Source of the DNA: JBKPNX01 sp046732855
GTDB lineage: Bacteria > Pseudomonadota > Alphaproteobacteria > Geminicoccales > Geminicoccaceae
Direction of reading: 5' to 3'
Length of the DNA stretch: 22,149 bases
Assembly: GCA_046732855.1 (NCBI GenBank)
Contig: JBKPNX010000098.1
Coordinates: 1 to 22,149 of the forward strand
Shown here: positions 7,590 through 14,485 of the stretch, piece after piece
Layout: the number at the start of each line of letters is the position of its first letter
Numbering within the stretch: the stretch's first letter is position 1
Position numbers and translations under genes: made by a program
The notes under the pieces: model-generated
The model's database searches: none
What the model was told of the DNA's origin: nothing
The model's input: the letters and a program-made list of their open reading frames with translations, nothing else

Positions 7590-7607
7590 CGCGGCGCAGC
7601 TGCCGCG
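7590..7607 (+). terminator. GC hairpin after the orphan gene
   Basis: CGCGGC-GCAGCT-GCCGCG forms a perfect 6-bp stem 9 nt after the stop at 7581. No T-run follows, so an intrinsic terminator is only a possibility. A second short palindrome, GGAGCGCTCC, lies at 7625-7634. Confidence 0.28.
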
Positions 7608-7663
7608 GCACGCGCTCAAGCATCGGAGCGCTCCTTCGGCCAGGCGGCACGGATTGCCCGGTC

Positions 7664-7693
7664 TTTACATCCCGTTGACCGGCACCCTAGATC
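7664..7693 (+). promoter_or_regulatory. Possible promoter of the catabolic operon
   Basis: TTTACA (7664-7669), an 18-nt spacer and TAGATC (7688-7693) lie 31 nt before the ATG at 7725. The -35 matches consensus in five of six positions and the -10 is weak. This would give a leader of about 25 nt. Confidence 0.32.
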
Positions 7694-7724
7694 ATGGCGC
7701 TGCCGATGGCTTCGCGGGCGGTCC

Positions 7725-8789
7725 ATGCCGACGGTCACGAGCGACAGGTTGCACGCGCTGAGCCGCGCCGTCTGCATGGCGGCCGGCAGCAGCGAGCGCG
7801 AGGCGAGCCTGGTCGCGGACCACCTGGTCGAAGCCAATCTGACCGGGCACGATTCTCACGGCGTGGGTCTGCTGCCGGTCTATGCCGAGAAGGTGCGGGC
7901 GGGGCTGCTTGTGCCCAATCGCCATGCCGAGCTGGTGAGCGAGCGCGGCGCGGTCCTGGTGATCGAGGGCAACCGCGGCTACGGCCAGGTGATCGGCTAC
8001 GAGGCGATATGCCTCGGCATGGCTCGCGCCGAGCAGCAGGGCGTCGCGCTGCTCGCGGTGCGCAACAGCTTTCACCTCGGTCGGATCGGCCACTTTGCGG
8101 AGCAGTGTGCGCGCGGCGGCTTCGCCTCGATCCATTTCGTCAACGTGATCGACCATCCTCCGCTGCAGGCGCCATACGGCGGGGCGGAGGCCCGCTTCAG
8201 CACCAATCCGTTCTGCGCGGCGCTGCCCGGCGAGGACGGCGCGGCGGTGGTGCTCGACATGGCGACCAGCAAGATCGCGATCGGCAAGGCGCGCGTCGCC
8301 AGAAACAAGGGCGTACCGGCGCCCGAGGACAGCCTGCTCGATGCCGCCGGCCGGCCGACCCGCGACGCGGGGGTGATGTTTGAGGTGCCGCAAGGTGCCT
8401 TGATCGCCATGGGCGAGCACAAGGGCTCGGGCCTTGCGATCATCTGCGAGCTGCTGGCCGGCGCGCTGACCGGCGGCCGGACCAGCCAGCCCGGGCACCC
8501 GCAGGCCGGCGGCATAGTCAACAATATGCTCTCGGTGATCATTGATCCCGGCGTGTTCGGCGACCGGGACCGCCTGCTCGGCGAGATCGGCGCTCTGATC
8601 GGCTATGTGAAGTCGGCGCGCCCGCGGCCCGGCTTCGACGAGGTGCTGGTGCCCGGCGAGCCGGAGCGGCGTCGCCGTGCGGAGCGCCTCGCGCACGGCA
8701 TCGAGGTGGACGAGCGGACCTGGGCCGAGATCCTGGACGCCGCGAGGAGCCTCGGGCTCGCCGACCAGCTCGATGCGCTGATCGCCTGA
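7725..8789 (+). CDS. Ldh-family (malate/L-lactate dehydrogenase type) NAD(P)-dependent oxidoreductase
   Basis: This is a cytosolic dehydrogenase of the type-2 malate/L-lactate dehydrogenase family (the YlbC/YiaK/AllD/ComC fold, distinct from classical LDH). It interconverts 2-hydroxy and 2-oxo acids with NAD(P). The 354-aa length is typical. Motifs seen are ANLTGHDSHGVGLLPVY (residues 38-53, with the conserved DSHG), VRNSFHLGRIGHFAEQ (112-127, equivalent to the usual NSxHxG active-site stretch), ARFSTNPFCAALP (156-168) and the end of the cofactor site, MGEHKGSGLAIICELLAGALTG. PGHPQAGGIVNNM is the usual C-terminal region. It leads an operon with an FAD oxidoreductase 9 nt later and a sugar-acid kinase, so a sugar-acid or hydroxyacid substrate is likely; the exact one is not readable. 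Confidence 0.92.
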   Translation: MPTVTSDRLHALSRAVCMAAGSSEREASLVADHLVEANLTGHDSHGVGLLPVYAEKVRAGLLVPNRHAELVSERGAVLVIEGNRGYGQVIGYEAICLGMARAEQQGVALLAVRNSFHLGRIGHFAEQCARGGFASIHFVNVIDHPPLQAPYGGAEARFSTNPFCAALPGEDGAAVVLDMATSKIAIGKARVARNKGVPAPEDSLLDAAGRPTRDAGVMFEVPQGALIAMGEHKGSGLAIICELLAGALTGGRTSQPGHPQAGGIVNNMLSVIIDPGVFGDRDRLLGEIGALIGYVKSARPRPGFDEVLVPGEPERRRRAERLAHGIEVDERTWAEILDAARSLGLADQLDALIA

Positions 8790-8798
8790 GGAGCTTGC

Positions 8799-9920
8799 AT
8801 GGAACGGGTCGATTGCGTGGTGATCGGCGCCGGGGTGATCGGCCTCGCGGTCGCGCGCCAGCTCGCGATGTCCGGCCGCGAGGTGCTGCTGCTCGAGGCG
8901 GCCGGCATGATCGGCACCGAGACCAGCTCGCGCAACAGCGAGGTGATCCACGCCGGGATCTACTATCCGACCGGCTCGCTCAAGGCGCGCGCCTGCGTCG
9001 CCGGCAAGCGCCGTCTCTATGCCTACTGCGCCGAGCGGGGCGTGCCGCATGCGCGCTGCGGCAAGCTGATCGTCGCCACCAGCGCGGCGCAGAAATCAAC
9101 GCTCGACGGCATCCGCGCCAAGGCGGCGGCGAACGGTGTCGAGGACCTGCAGTGGCTCGAACCGGACGCCGTCGCGGCGCTGGAGCCCGAGGTGTTCTGC
9201 ACCGCGGCGCTGCTCTCGCCGTCGACCGGCATCATCGACAGCCACGCGCTGATGCTGGCGCTCCAGGGCGACGCCGAGGAGCACGGCGCGCTGCTCGCGT
9301 TCCATGCGCCGGTCGAGCGGGGCCGGATCACTGCCGAGGGCATCGAACTGGAGGTCGGCGGCGCCGGGCCGATCACGCTTTTGGCCCGCACCGTCGTCAA
9401 CAGCGCCGGCCTGCACGCGCCAGCGCTCGCGCGGCGCTTCGAGGGTCTGGAGCCCCGGCTCGTGCCGACCCCGTACTTCTGCAAGGGCAACTACTTCACG
9501 CTGGCCGGCGCGCGGCCGTTCCGCCATCTGATCTATCCCGTTCCGGAAGAGGCCGGCCTCGGCGTGCACGTCACCATCGACCTCGGCGGCCAGGTGCGCT
9601 TCGGCCCCGACGTGGAGTGGCTGGATGCGCTCGACTACGACGTCGATCCGGCGCGCGCCGAGGTGTTCTACGATGCGGTCCGCAAGTACTATCCGGGCCT
9701 GAAGAACGGCGCGATCGAGCCGGGCTACGCCGGCATCCGACCAAAGATCTCGCCGAAGGGCACCCAGGCGGCCGACTTCGTGCTCCAGGGTCCGGCGCAG
9801 CACGGCGTGCCGGGCCTGGTCAACCTGTTCGCGATCGAATCGCCTGGCCTGACCGCATGCCTGGCGCTGGCCGAAGCGGTGGCGAGCGCCTTGGATCCTG
9901 CGATCAGCCGCGCCGCGTGA
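8799..9920 (+). CDS. FAD-dependent oxidoreductase, L-2-hydroxyglutarate oxidase (LhgO)-like
   Basis: This is a DAO-superfamily flavoprotein. The dinucleotide-binding motif is at the very N-terminus (VVIGAGVIGLAVARQLA, residues 7-23, GxGxxG at 10-15), followed by the acidic residue of the FAD ribose site in LLLEAA. TSSRNSEVIHAGIYYPTGSLKARACVAGK (42-70) is the hallmark of the LhgO group. NSAGLHAPALARRFEG and the C-terminal GYAGIRPKISPKG plus FAIESPGLTACLALAE complete the FAD site. At 373 aa it is slightly short of typical LhgO (about 400 aa) but complete. GAGGAG lies 5 nt before the ATG. The context of a hydroxyacid dehydrogenase before it and a KDG-type kinase after it suggests oxidation of a 2-hydroxyacid; L-2-hydroxyglutarate itself is not certain. 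Confidence 0.92.
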   Translation: MERVDCVVIGAGVIGLAVARQLAMSGREVLLLEAAGMIGTETSSRNSEVIHAGIYYPTGSLKARACVAGKRRLYAYCAERGVPHARCGKLIVATSAAQKSTLDGIRAKAAANGVEDLQWLEPDAVAALEPEVFCTAALLSPSTGIIDSHALMLALQGDAEEHGALLAFHAPVERGRITAEGIELEVGGAGPITLLARTVVNSAGLHAPALARRFEGLEPRLVPTPYFCKGNYFTLAGARPFRHLIYPVPEEAGLGVHVTIDLGGQVRFGPDVEWLDALDYDVDPARAEVFYDAVRKYYPGLKNGAIEPGYAGIRPKISPKGTQAADFVLQGPAQHGVPGLVNLFAIESPGLTACLALAEAVASALDPAISRAA

Positions 9921-9929
9921 GCCGGGTCG

Positions 9930-10868
9930 ATGGCCGTGATCCGGGTGGCGAGCATCGGCGAGTGTATGATCGAGTTGCGCCATCGCACTGCGACCACGCT
10001 CGACCTCGCGTACGGCGGCGACACGCTGAATACCGCGGTGTACCTGGCCAGGCTGACCGGCGACAGTGACGTGCGGGTCGACTACGTCAGCGCGCTCGGC
10101 GACGACGCGTACAGCGACGGCATGCTCGCGATGTGGCGGGGCGAGCGCGTCGGCGTCGACCTGGTCGCGCGCCTGCCCGGGGGTCTGCCGGGTCTGCACA
10201 CCATCCGCACCGATGCGCGCGGCGAGCGCAGCTTCACCTATTGGCGCTCCGCCTCCGCCGCACGCGACATGCTGCGCGGCGATCGCGCCGAGCGGGTCGC
10301 CGCGGCGCTCGCCGGCTACGATCTCCTTTATCTCTCCGGCATCACGCTTTCGATCCTCGATCCGCCGCAGCGCGCGGCGCTCCTCACGCTCGCGGACGTG
10401 GTGCGCGCCGACGGCGGGCGGGTGGCTTTCGACGGCAACTATCGCCCGGTCGGCTGGCCCGACCCCGATGCGGCGCGGGCGGCGTTCGATCAGATGCTCG
10501 CGCGGGTCGACATCGCCCTGCCAACGCTCGACGACGAGCAGGCCCTGTTCGGGGTCACGGACGCCCACGAATCCGCCAAGCGGCTGCACCGGCAGGGCGT
10601 CGCCGAGGTCGCGATCAAGCTCGGGCAGGCGGGCTGCTTTCTCTCCTCGGCGCGCTTCACCGGCGAGATTCCGGCGGAACCGGTTGACGTCGTGGTCGAC
10701 AGCACCGCAGCCGGCGACAGCTTCAACGCCGGCTATCTGGCGGCGCGCCTGCACGGCGCCGATCCGCCGCGCGCGGCCCGCCTCGGTAACCGGCTCGCCG
10801 CGCGGGTCATCGGCTATCCCGGCGCGATCATCCCGGCCGCGGCGATGGCGGACATCCGGCTCGACTGA
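9930..10868 (+). CDS. kdgK: PfkB-family sugar kinase, 2-keto-3-deoxygluconate kinase-like
   Basis: This is a ribokinase/PfkB-type kinase that most resembles 2-dehydro-3-deoxygluconokinase, which phosphorylates KDG to KDPG for Entner-Doudoroff cleavage. The N-terminal VASIGECMIEL and the substrate loop YGGDTLNTAVYLARL (about 29-43) are typical of KdgK. FTYWRSASAARDM matches the sugar-acid pocket segment of KDG kinases. PfkB signature 2, DSTAAGDSFNAGYLAARL, starts at residue 257, with catalytic Asp263 in the anion hole AAGD. The length of 312 aa fits. It follows the LhgO-like gene after 9 nt, so it is the last gene of the operon. No KDPG aldolase or sugar-acid dehydratase is in the window. The gene symbol is by similarity only. 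Confidence 0.9.
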   Translation: MAVIRVASIGECMIELRHRTATTLDLAYGGDTLNTAVYLARLTGDSDVRVDYVSALGDDAYSDGMLAMWRGERVGVDLVARLPGGLPGLHTIRTDARGERSFTYWRSASAARDMLRGDRAERVAAALAGYDLLYLSGITLSILDPPQRAALLTLADVVRADGGRVAFDGNYRPVGWPDPDAARAAFDQMLARVDIALPTLDDEQALFGVTDAHESAKRLHRQGVAEVAIKLGQAGCFLSSARFTGEIPAEPVDVVVDSTAAGDSFNAGYLAARLHGADPPRAARLGNRLAARVIGYPGAIIPAAAMADIRLD

Positions 10869-10908
10869 CCGGGCACGCAGCGTCCGCGCTTTCGCCCCGC
10901 GGCCGGCG

Positions 10909-11361
10909 TCACCAGTAGGCGATGCTGCGGCCGCACACCAGCACGCCGAGCCAGGCGGCGATCGACAGGGCCGCGCTCGCCCGGTGCCCGCGGCCAAGGC
11001 GCCGGCCGACCAGCTGGAAAGCCAGCATGTTGCCGCCGGCGACCAGCAGCAGCGCGAGCTTGACGCGGAAGAATGGATTGGCCGCGATCTCCAGCGGATC
11101 CGCCGCAAACAGCAAGGGACCGGTTGCGGCCGCGAGCGCGAAGCCGGTCCATGCCCACGGCAGGGTAAAGCGCAAGACCGCCTCGCCGGGCAGCGCCTGA
11201 CCGAGCCCGAGCAGGCGTAGATCCGCCGCGAGGATCATGCCGAACAGCGTCGCGGCCCCCACCACATGACCGACGTTGGCCGCCGGGTAGAGCCACAGCG
11301 AACCGCGCATCGCCTGACCGAGGGCCGATGCGGACAGCGCCGCGAGCGCCTCCTGCACCAC
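10909..11361 (-). CDS. DUF6644-like integral membrane protein
   Basis: This is a small inner-membrane protein of 150 aa with about four membrane helices (LYPAANVGHVVGAATLFGMI; LPWAWTGFALAAATGPLLF; VKLALLLVAGGNMLAFQLVG; ALSIAAWLGVLVCGRSIAYW). The pattern LYPAANVGHVVG...AADLRLLG...ANPFFRVKLAL matches the DUF6644 family as I remember it. It begins with GTG only 4 nt after the DUF6152 stop, so the two are translated together. DUF6644 genes often accompany DUF6152 genes. The conserved His in the first helix (NVGHVVG) is the only obvious ligand-type residue. The function is unknown; a link with copper or haem in the membrane would be speculation. Confidence 0.84.
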   Translation of the reverse strand: MVQEALAALSASALGQAMRGSLWLYPAANVGHVVGAATLFGMILAADLRLLGLGQALPGEAVLRFTLPWAWTGFALAAATGPLLFAADPLEIAANPFFRVKLALLLVAGGNMLAFQLVGRRLGRGHRASAALSIAAWLGVLVCGRSIAYW

Positions 11362-11365
11362 TCGC

Positions 11366-11746
11366 TCAGCGCCGATCGGGATAGATGTCGTAGACCTGAG
11401 CCCCGACCTCGAGCCGCTCGGTTTTCATCTCCAGCCGATCCGGGTCGCGGTGGCGACGACCGTGAGCGGTCACGGTATCGCCGACCTTGATCACGCCATC
11501 GGTGATGCCGGCGCGTTGGTTGCGACCCGGCGGGCCGAGCACGACGTCCCAGACCTCGCCCTCAGACCGCACCATCAGGTGTCCGTGGGGATTGCCGAGG
11601 CTGATCTCCTCGATGACGCCGGTCAGGACAAAGTCGTCGTCGCCGTAGCCCGACCAGCCATGGTGCGCGAGCGCCGCCGGCGCGCCGAGCGCCAGCGTCA
11701 GGACCAGCGCCGCCGCGGCGCGTCTGATGAAGCCATAAGCCGTCAT
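11366..11746 (-). CDS. DUF6152-like exported protein
   Basis: This is a small periplasmic protein. From the ATG at 11746, with a strong GGAGGGAG upstream, it has 126 aa. A signal peptide (residues 1-27, RRAAAALVLTLALGAPAALA) is predicted to be cut directly before His28-His29, giving a mature N-terminus HHGWSGYGDDD. The rest is a small beta-rich domain with the family stretches GVIEEISLGNPHGHLMV (44-59), EVWDVVLGPP (64-73), VGDTVTAHGRRHRDP and the closing VYDIYPDRR. This pattern fits DUF6152. His54 and His56 are further possible ligands. It overlaps no neighbour but is 4 nt from the DUF6644 gene, and 46 nt downstream of the kinase gene on the same strand, so the four genes could form one transcript. 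Confidence 0.85.
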   Translation of the reverse strand: MTAYGFIRRAAAALVLTLALGAPAALAHHGWSGYGDDDFVLTGVIEEISLGNPHGHLMVRSEGEVWDVVLGPPGRNQRAGITDGVIKVGDTVTAHGRRHRDPDRLEMKTERLEVGAQVYDIYPDRR

Positions 11747-11792
11747 GGACCTGCTCCCTCCTGATGAACGATGCCCCCTCATTCCTTCCCGA

Positions 11793-13265
11793 TCACGCCG
11801 GCCCGGCTCTGGGCAGGTGCAGCGTGACGCGCAGCCCGCCGCCCTCGCGATTGGCGAGCATGATGTCGCCGCCGTGGCCGCGCACGATCGAGCGCGCGAT
11901 CGCCATGCCCAGGCCGATGCCACCGGTCTCCTGGCTGCGCGATTCCTCGAGCCGTACGAATGGCGCGAACGCGCGCTCAAAGTCGGCCTCGGCAATGCCC
12001 GGACCGTCGTCGTCGATCGTGATCTGCACGCCCTGATCAGCCGGCGCCAGCGTGACCAGCGCCCGTCGGCCGTACGTCACGGCGTTTTCGATCAGATTGC
12101 GCAGCGCGCGCTTCAGGCTGACCGAGCGGCACGGGTAAAGGAGGCTCTGCGGCCCGCTGTAGGTGACCTCCATGTCGAGGTCGCGCAGATCCTCGCACAG
12201 GCTCTCGACCAGCGCGGCGAGATCGACCGTGCGGGTGTCCTCCCGACGTGCCTCCTCGCGGGCAAAGGCGAGCGTGGCCTCGGTCATGCGCTCCATCTCG
12301 TCCAGCGTCTCCAGAATCTTGGTGCGCGTGTCGTCGTCGTCCACGAACTCGGCGCGCAGGCGCAGCGAGGTGAGCGGCGTGCGCAGATCGTGCGAGATCG
12401 CCGCGAGCATGCGGGTGCGGTCCTGCACGAAGCGCTGGAGGCGGCCGTGCATGCGATTGAACGCGCGCGTGGTCTGGCGCACGTCTTCGGGCCCGCGCTC
12501 CGGCACCGGCGGCACCGTCTCGCCGCGCCCGAGCCGCTCCGCCGCCAACGCCAGGTCGGCCATCGGGCGCGTCAGGCGCCGGATCATCAGCACGACGATC
12601 ACGCTGATCGCCACCGCCATCACGCCCGTGCTGATCAGCGACGGTACCGCGGCAGCGGCCGAGACCCGCGGAAAGCGCGTCTCCACGTTCAGCCAGCGTC
12701 CGTCGGCCAGCTGCACCGAGGCGCTCAGGCTCATGTGACGCCAGGCGTGGTGGCGCCCGCGCTGCCAGTGGTCGGCCGCGGCCGGGCGGACGGCGGCGCC
12801 GTCCTGGACCCGCTCCGGCCCCACTTGATCGTCGGCGCCGCGCGCCCGCTCGAACCAGCCCCACATTTCGGGCGTCGGGTCGCTCAACTCGACCAGCACC
12901 TGCCGGGCACCGCCGCCAAGCAGCTCGGCGAGGCGCTCCTGCAAGGGATTGTGGCGGTAAGCCCCGACCGTTGCATCCACGGCGTGGTCGTCATCGACCG
13001 AGAAGCGCAGGCGGGGCGAGCTCGCGGTGCCGAGAATCTGGGGGTGCAGGGTCGGCGGCGTCGCCTCCACCAGACGGACGATCGAGGCCGTGCGCGCCAG
13101 GACCTGGGCGCGTTCGGCGGCGCGCAGCGCGAGCCGGCGCTCGTCGAGCAGGATGATCAGGCTGACCGCCTGGGACACCACCAGGGCGGACAGCAGTAGA
13201 GCGACCAGCTGCGCGGCCAGGCGCCGCGGCCAGAGCGCCCGCAGCAGCCGCCGCAGCCGTCTCAT
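11793..13265 (-). CDS. EnvZ-type sensor histidine kinase
   Basis: This is an inner-membrane sensor kinase of 490 aa. Its layout is: a basic N-terminus, TM1 (about 16-40), a periplasmic sensor (41-207), TM2 (about 208-228), a HAMP domain (229-281, RRLTRPMADLALAAERLGRGE), a HisKA dimerisation domain with the phosphorylated His292 in AAISHDLRTPLTSLRLR, and the ATPase domain with N-box RNLIENAVTYG (389-399), DDDGPGI (418-424), and GGIGLGMAIARSIVRGHGG. The spacing ERMTEATLAFAREEARRED resembles EnvZ/OmpB kinases. The sensor holds a His-rich run at 166-178 (DHWQRGRHHAWRH), a possible metal site. Its ATG overlaps the regulator stop (ATGA), so the two form one operon. Confidence 0.95.
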   Translation of the reverse strand: MRRLRRLLRALWPRRLAAQLVALLLSALVVSQAVSLIILLDERRLALRAAERAQVLARTASIVRLVEATPPTLHPQILGTASSPRLRFSVDDDHAVDATVGAYRHNPLQERLAELLGGGARQVLVELSDPTPEMWGWFERARGADDQVGPERVQDGAAVRPAAADHWQRGRHHAWRHMSLSASVQLADGRWLNVETRFPRVSAAAAVPSLISTGVMAVAISVIVVLMIRRLTRPMADLALAAERLGRGETVPPVPERGPEDVRQTTRAFNRMHGRLQRFVQDRTRMLAAISHDLRTPLTSLRLRAEFVDDDDTRTKILETLDEMERMTEATLAFAREEARREDTRTVDLAALVESLCEDLRDLDMEVTYSGPQSLLYPCRSVSLKRALRNLIENAVTYGRRALVTLAPADQGVQITIDDDGPGIAEADFERAFAPFVRLEESRSQETGGIGLGMAIARSIVRGHGGDIMLANREGGGLRVTLHLPRAGPA

Positions 13266-13981
13266 GTCCGTTCGACGTCGGCGGCGAAACTGTAGCCGCC
13301 GCCCCAGTGGGTCTTGATCAGCGTTGGCTTCCTGGGATCGCGCTCGATCTTGCGCCGCAGCCGACTGACCTGGTTGTCGACGCTGCGGTCGAACACGTTG
13401 GCGGCGCGCCCGCGGGTCAGGTCGAGCAGCTGGTCGCGGCTCAGCACCATGCGCGGATGGTTGAGGAACGCGTCGAGCAGCAGGAATTCGACCGTGCTGA
13501 GTGGCACCGCCACGCCGTCCGCATTGATCAGCTCGCGTTGCGCCGCATCCAGGGTCCAGCGATCGAACCGGATCTTCCCGCTCTCCAGCCGCACCCGTTG
13601 CCGGGGCATGCTGTTGGCGCGCCGCAGCACCGCCTTGATGCGCGCGACCAGCTCGCGCGGGCTGAAGGGTTTGATCACGTAGTCGTCGGCGCCCATCTCC
13701 AGGCCGATCACGCGATCGGTATCCTCGGCCATCGCGGTCAGCATGATCACCGGCAGCTGGGTGTTCGCCCGCAGATGCCGGCACAAGGACAAGCCGTCCT
13801 CGCCGGGCATCATGATGTCGAGCACGACCAGATCGACCCCGCTCGCCTCGAGCAGCCGCCGCGCCCTGGCGGCGCTCTCCGCCGCGCTGACCCGAAAGCC
13901 ATGTTTGGCGAGATACTTCGCCAGGAGATCACGGATCTCGCGGTGATCGTCGATCACCAGGATATGGGCGCGGGGCTCCAT
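13262..13981 (-). CDS. OmpR-family response regulator
   Basis: This is a DNA-binding response regulator of 239 aa, partner of the kinase whose start it overlaps. The receiver domain (residues 6-120) has the acidic pocket Asp11-Asp12, phosphorylation site Asp55 in LVVLDIMMPGEDG, Thr82 and Lys104 in YVIKPFSPRELVARI. The winged-helix domain (about 130-235) has VPLSTVEFLLLDAFLNHPRMVLSRDQLLDL and the recognition helix FDRSVDNQVSRLRRKIE, ending in IKTHWGGGYSF, all typical of OmpR. The start at 13981 puts ILVIDDH at the N-terminus; in-frame extension upstream is unlikely. The 10-bp-spaced direct half-sites at 14048-14062 lie 67 nt upstream of its start, so autoregulation is likely. Confidence 0.95.
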   Translation of the reverse strand: MEPRAHILVIDDHREIRDLLAKYLAKHGFRVSAAESAARARRLLEASGVDLVVLDIMMPGEDGLSLCRHLRANTQLPVIMLTAMAEDTDRVIGLEMGADDYVIKPFSPRELVARIKAVLRRANSMPRQRVRLESGKIRFDRWTLDAAQRELINADGVAVPLSTVEFLLLDAFLNHPRMVLSRDQLLDLTRGRAANVFDRSVDNQVSRLRRKIERDPRKPTLIKTHWGGGYSFAADVERT

Positions 13982-14045
13982 CGACTGGCCATGCGTCTTG
14001 TCTGCGCCAAATAGCACGCAGCCGCTGATATGTGGCGCGGGCAGT

Positions 14046-14098
14046 TTGTAACAAACTGTGTCGGCGCGGGGCGCCGCCACGCTTCCTGACACTTCCGG
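14046..14098 (+). promoter_or_regulatory. Conserved regulator-binding block, copy A
   Basis: TTGTAACAAACTGTGTC at 14046-14062 contains half-sites TGTAAC and TGTGTC whose starts are 10 bp apart, the geometry of OmpR/PhoB-family operators. It is followed by a GC-rich stretch ending CGCCAC, then CTGACA (14086-14091) and TTCCGG. The same series occurs at 19344-19397. The 13-mer GTTTGT-A-ACAAAC here is also a perfect odd-length palindrome, so it may serve the minus-strand regulator operon as well. Binding by the adjacent regulator is inferred. Confidence 0.68.
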
Positions 14099-14105
14099 CC
14101 CGAGG

Positions 14106-14138
14106 TTGCGAACCTTGCCAGGTCCGCGCGGTTAGACT
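14106..14138 (+). promoter_or_regulatory. Predicted activator-dependent promoter A (leader ORF and RND operon)
   Basis: A -10-like TAGACT lies at 14133-14138, 34 nt after the end of block A. The upstream TTGCGAACCTTGC stretch is shared in near-identical form with promoter B (TTGACGAACTTGC). No good -35 lies at the right distance, as expected for an activated promoter. Transcription would begin near 14145. Confidence 0.45.
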
Positions 14139-14168
14139 CGGGCTGTCGGCAGCACGAGGGAGAAGTCC

Positions 14169-14261
14169 ATGCGGAGGCAATCTTGTCCCGTTGCCCTCGG
14201 CGATGCTGCGCCTGCCGGCGGGCCCTGTTCAGAGAAACCGGGCGGAGCCTTCCTGTCGTGA
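14169..14261 (+). CDS. Possible 30-aa leader ORF
   Basis: This is a very short frame with an excellent ribosome-binding site: GGGAG at 14158-14162, 6 nt before the ATG. It begins about 24 nt after the start predicted for promoter A, so it would be the first thing translated from that transcript. The peptide starts MRRQSCPVALGDAAP, ends with GGAFLS, has two cysteines, and shows no membrane segment or recognised family. It may be a regulatory leader peptide or simply a chance frame with a good ribosome site. The 224 nt from here to the adaptor start hold no other frame with a convincing start. Confidence 0.35.
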   Translation: MRRQSCPVALGDAAPAGGPCSEKPGGAFLS

Positions 14262-14485
14262 TCGGCCGCGCCGTGGCGAGCGTTGCGGATTTCGAGTACT
14301 GTGCAGCGCCCGTCCGGCTGCGGGCGCGAGGCTCCGACTATGCACCGCTCCGCTGCATGCGCATCTGAGTTCGCCGGAAATGCTGGGGTCCGGCGCCGCG
14401 ATGACCGCGGTCGGCGTACCCGATCCCGCCGGGCGGCCGCCCGTGATCGCGGCGGCGCACGATGGCCGTGCCGAGGAGTGACGCG
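14262..14485 (+). other. Leader region before the RND operon
   Basis: Together with the preceding control region this makes a 504-nt interval between the response regulator and the adaptor. I see no reliable gene here. One frame ends in GAGGAGTGA exactly at the adaptor ribosome site but has no supported start. If promoter A drives the pump, this is a long transcribed leader. Confidence 0.4.

Noticed and set aside
9096..11108. 670-codon open frame antisense to the oxidase and kinase genes
   Set aside because: Low-complexity composition, covers two well-supported genes on the other strand and has no recognisable motif.
11745..13199. 484-codon plus-strand frame opposite the histidine kinase
   Set aside because: The kinase has every expected motif on the minus strand; the opposite frame is composed of Arg/Ala/His-rich chance sequence.
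14462..14485. Upstream ATG for the RND adaptor
   Set aside because: No ribosome site precedes it, while GAGGAG is ideally spaced for the GTG at 14486.
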